A DNA stretch of 64,000 bases, taken from assembly GCA_024642115.1 (NCBI GenBank), contig JAHEBU010000002.1, positions 434,001-498,000 of the forward strand, written 5' to 3'. The translations under genes and the position numbers were made by a program. The stretch is from Marivivens sp. Lineage in GTDB: Bacteria > Pseudomonadota > Alphaproteobacteria > Rhodobacterales > Rhodobacteraceae. Positions 63,446-64,000 of this stretch are shown here, piece by piece. The notes below the pieces were generated by a model. That model made no database searches. It was not told the origin of the DNA and was given only the letters and a program-made list of their open reading frames with translations. Positions within the stretch are counted from its first letter, which is position 1; the number at the start of each line of letters is the position of its first letter.

Positions 63446-64000
63446 TTAGTTTTTGATTTTTGTTTTTTTGGCATGCGGCAAGGCGGCAAGCGCCTCGGCG
63501 GTAAAGACCCGCAAACCCAGATCGGCGCGGTAGCCGTGGATTTCGTTGACATCCAGCGCCAGCATGAAGGCCAGGATTTCCTGGCTGATGACCTGCCCAG
63601 GCACAAGGATGGGAAAGCCGGGCGGATAGGGGATGATGAAACTGGCCGATACGACTTCTTGTCCGGCATCCAACGCCTCTTTCAGCGATCCTTCCAATTC
63701 GAGATAATCGCAGTTCTTCTCATCATAGCTCAGGTAATAGGCCGTTCTGATATCCCCTTCGGGCGTCAGGTGATCGGGCCGGAACGCGTCGTGGAACCGG
63801 CTGAAATCGGGCAGCGGCGGAAAGTTTTCCATCAGGTTCTTGACCCGCTTGTCGAACGACAATCGCTCCATCTTGGAGGCGTCGTCCAGCAATTCGTCCA
63901 GTTCGGTGGCAATCTTGACCAGCACTTCGATCAGATAGGCGACCGACGATCGCGTGGTCCCGATGTTGGTCATGAAGAGGACCGTGTTGCGCGATGTCTT
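63446..64000 (-). CDS. Orn/Lys/Arg decarboxylase, C-terminal part (partial)
   Basis: The frame is open to the right edge (nine codons, beginning KTSRNTVLF, precede the first ATG), so the gene continues beyond 64000. The 184 visible residues are the C-terminal domain of the large PLP-dependent decarboxylases: SFIIPYPPGFPILVPGQVIS is the family signature there. The PLP site lies outside the window, so ornithine, lysine or arginine specificity cannot be judged. It is first in line before the ATP-grasp and C45 genes and would supply a diamine or agmatine. Confidence 0.85.
   Translation of the reverse strand, partial: KTSRNTVLFMTNIGTTRSSVAYLIEVLVKIATELDELLDDASKMERLSFDKRVKNLMENFPPLPDFSRFHDAFRPDHLTPEGDIRTAYYLSYDEKNCDYLELEGSLKEALDAGQEVVSASFIIPYPPGFPILVPGQVISQEILAFMLALDVNEIHGYRADLGLRVFTAEALAALPHAKKTKIKN

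Overview
The window reads as chromosomal DNA of an alphaproteobacterium of the Rhodobacteraceae/Roseobacter group. This is inferred from high GC, the dense minus-strand mra/dcw cluster, a DUF1127 gene followed by CCTCCTCCC stem-loops (the cuckoo/CcsR arrangement known from Rhodobacter), an RTX protein ending in a Hint domain, and many Rhodobacteraceae-type small families. No phage, insertion sequence or CRISPR array was seen. Assignments come from reading translations and motifs; no database search was run.

Layout. (1) 1-10556, minus strand: mraZ-rsmH-ftsL-ftsI-murE-murF-mraY-DUF2161-murD, then a PhyH-type dioxygenase cut by the left edge. (2) 10557-11254: a long intergenic region with a terminator for mrp, two DnaA-box-like 9-mers and an AT-rich tract. 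(3) mrp, then on the plus strand a DUF1127 gene running into an array of eleven stem-loops whose loops carry the anti-Shine-Dalgarno motif CCTCC (12831-13306). (4) 13360-25758: Lrp/LysE pair, UvrD, MarR/MFS pair around a shared palindrome, pyruvate carboxylase, a VOC protein, tRNA-Gly(GCC), two membrane proteins and a stand-alone Lrp effector domain. (5) 25931-32828: hisB-hisH and hisA, separated by a secreted HExxH protein, DUF1003 and DUF2147 genes; hisF is not next to hisA. (6) 32848-39934: an alpha-glucoside/trehalose-type ABC importer, its LacI regulator and a GH13 glucosidase, tied together by a repeated palindrome CCGAAACGTTTCGG. (7) 39931-51860: a LysR-controlled aromatic catabolic cluster with a FAD monooxygenase, two intradiol dioxygenases, one extradiol-type dioxygenase, maleylacetate reductase, an esterase and a complete Liv-type importer. 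(8) 52101-55268: a large RTX-Hint protein. (9) 55350-64000, minus strand: an Orn/Lys/Arg decarboxylase (partial), an ATP-grasp protein, a C45 Ntn acyltransferase/hydrolase, guanidinobutyrase, a PotDBCA-type importer and a metallo-beta-lactamase-fold hydrolase.

How it works together. Regions 6, 7 and 9 each pair uptake with breakdown of the imported compound: alpha-glucosides; aromatics passing through hydroxyquinol or hydroquinone to maleylacetate; and guanidino or polyamine compounds. The most unusual elements are the extended cuckoo RNA array, whose loops are complementary to strong Shine-Dalgarno sequences of several genes here, and the decarboxylase/ATP-grasp/C45/guanidinobutyrase neighbourhood, which resembles an uncharacterised amide-forming or amide-cleaving polyamine pathway.
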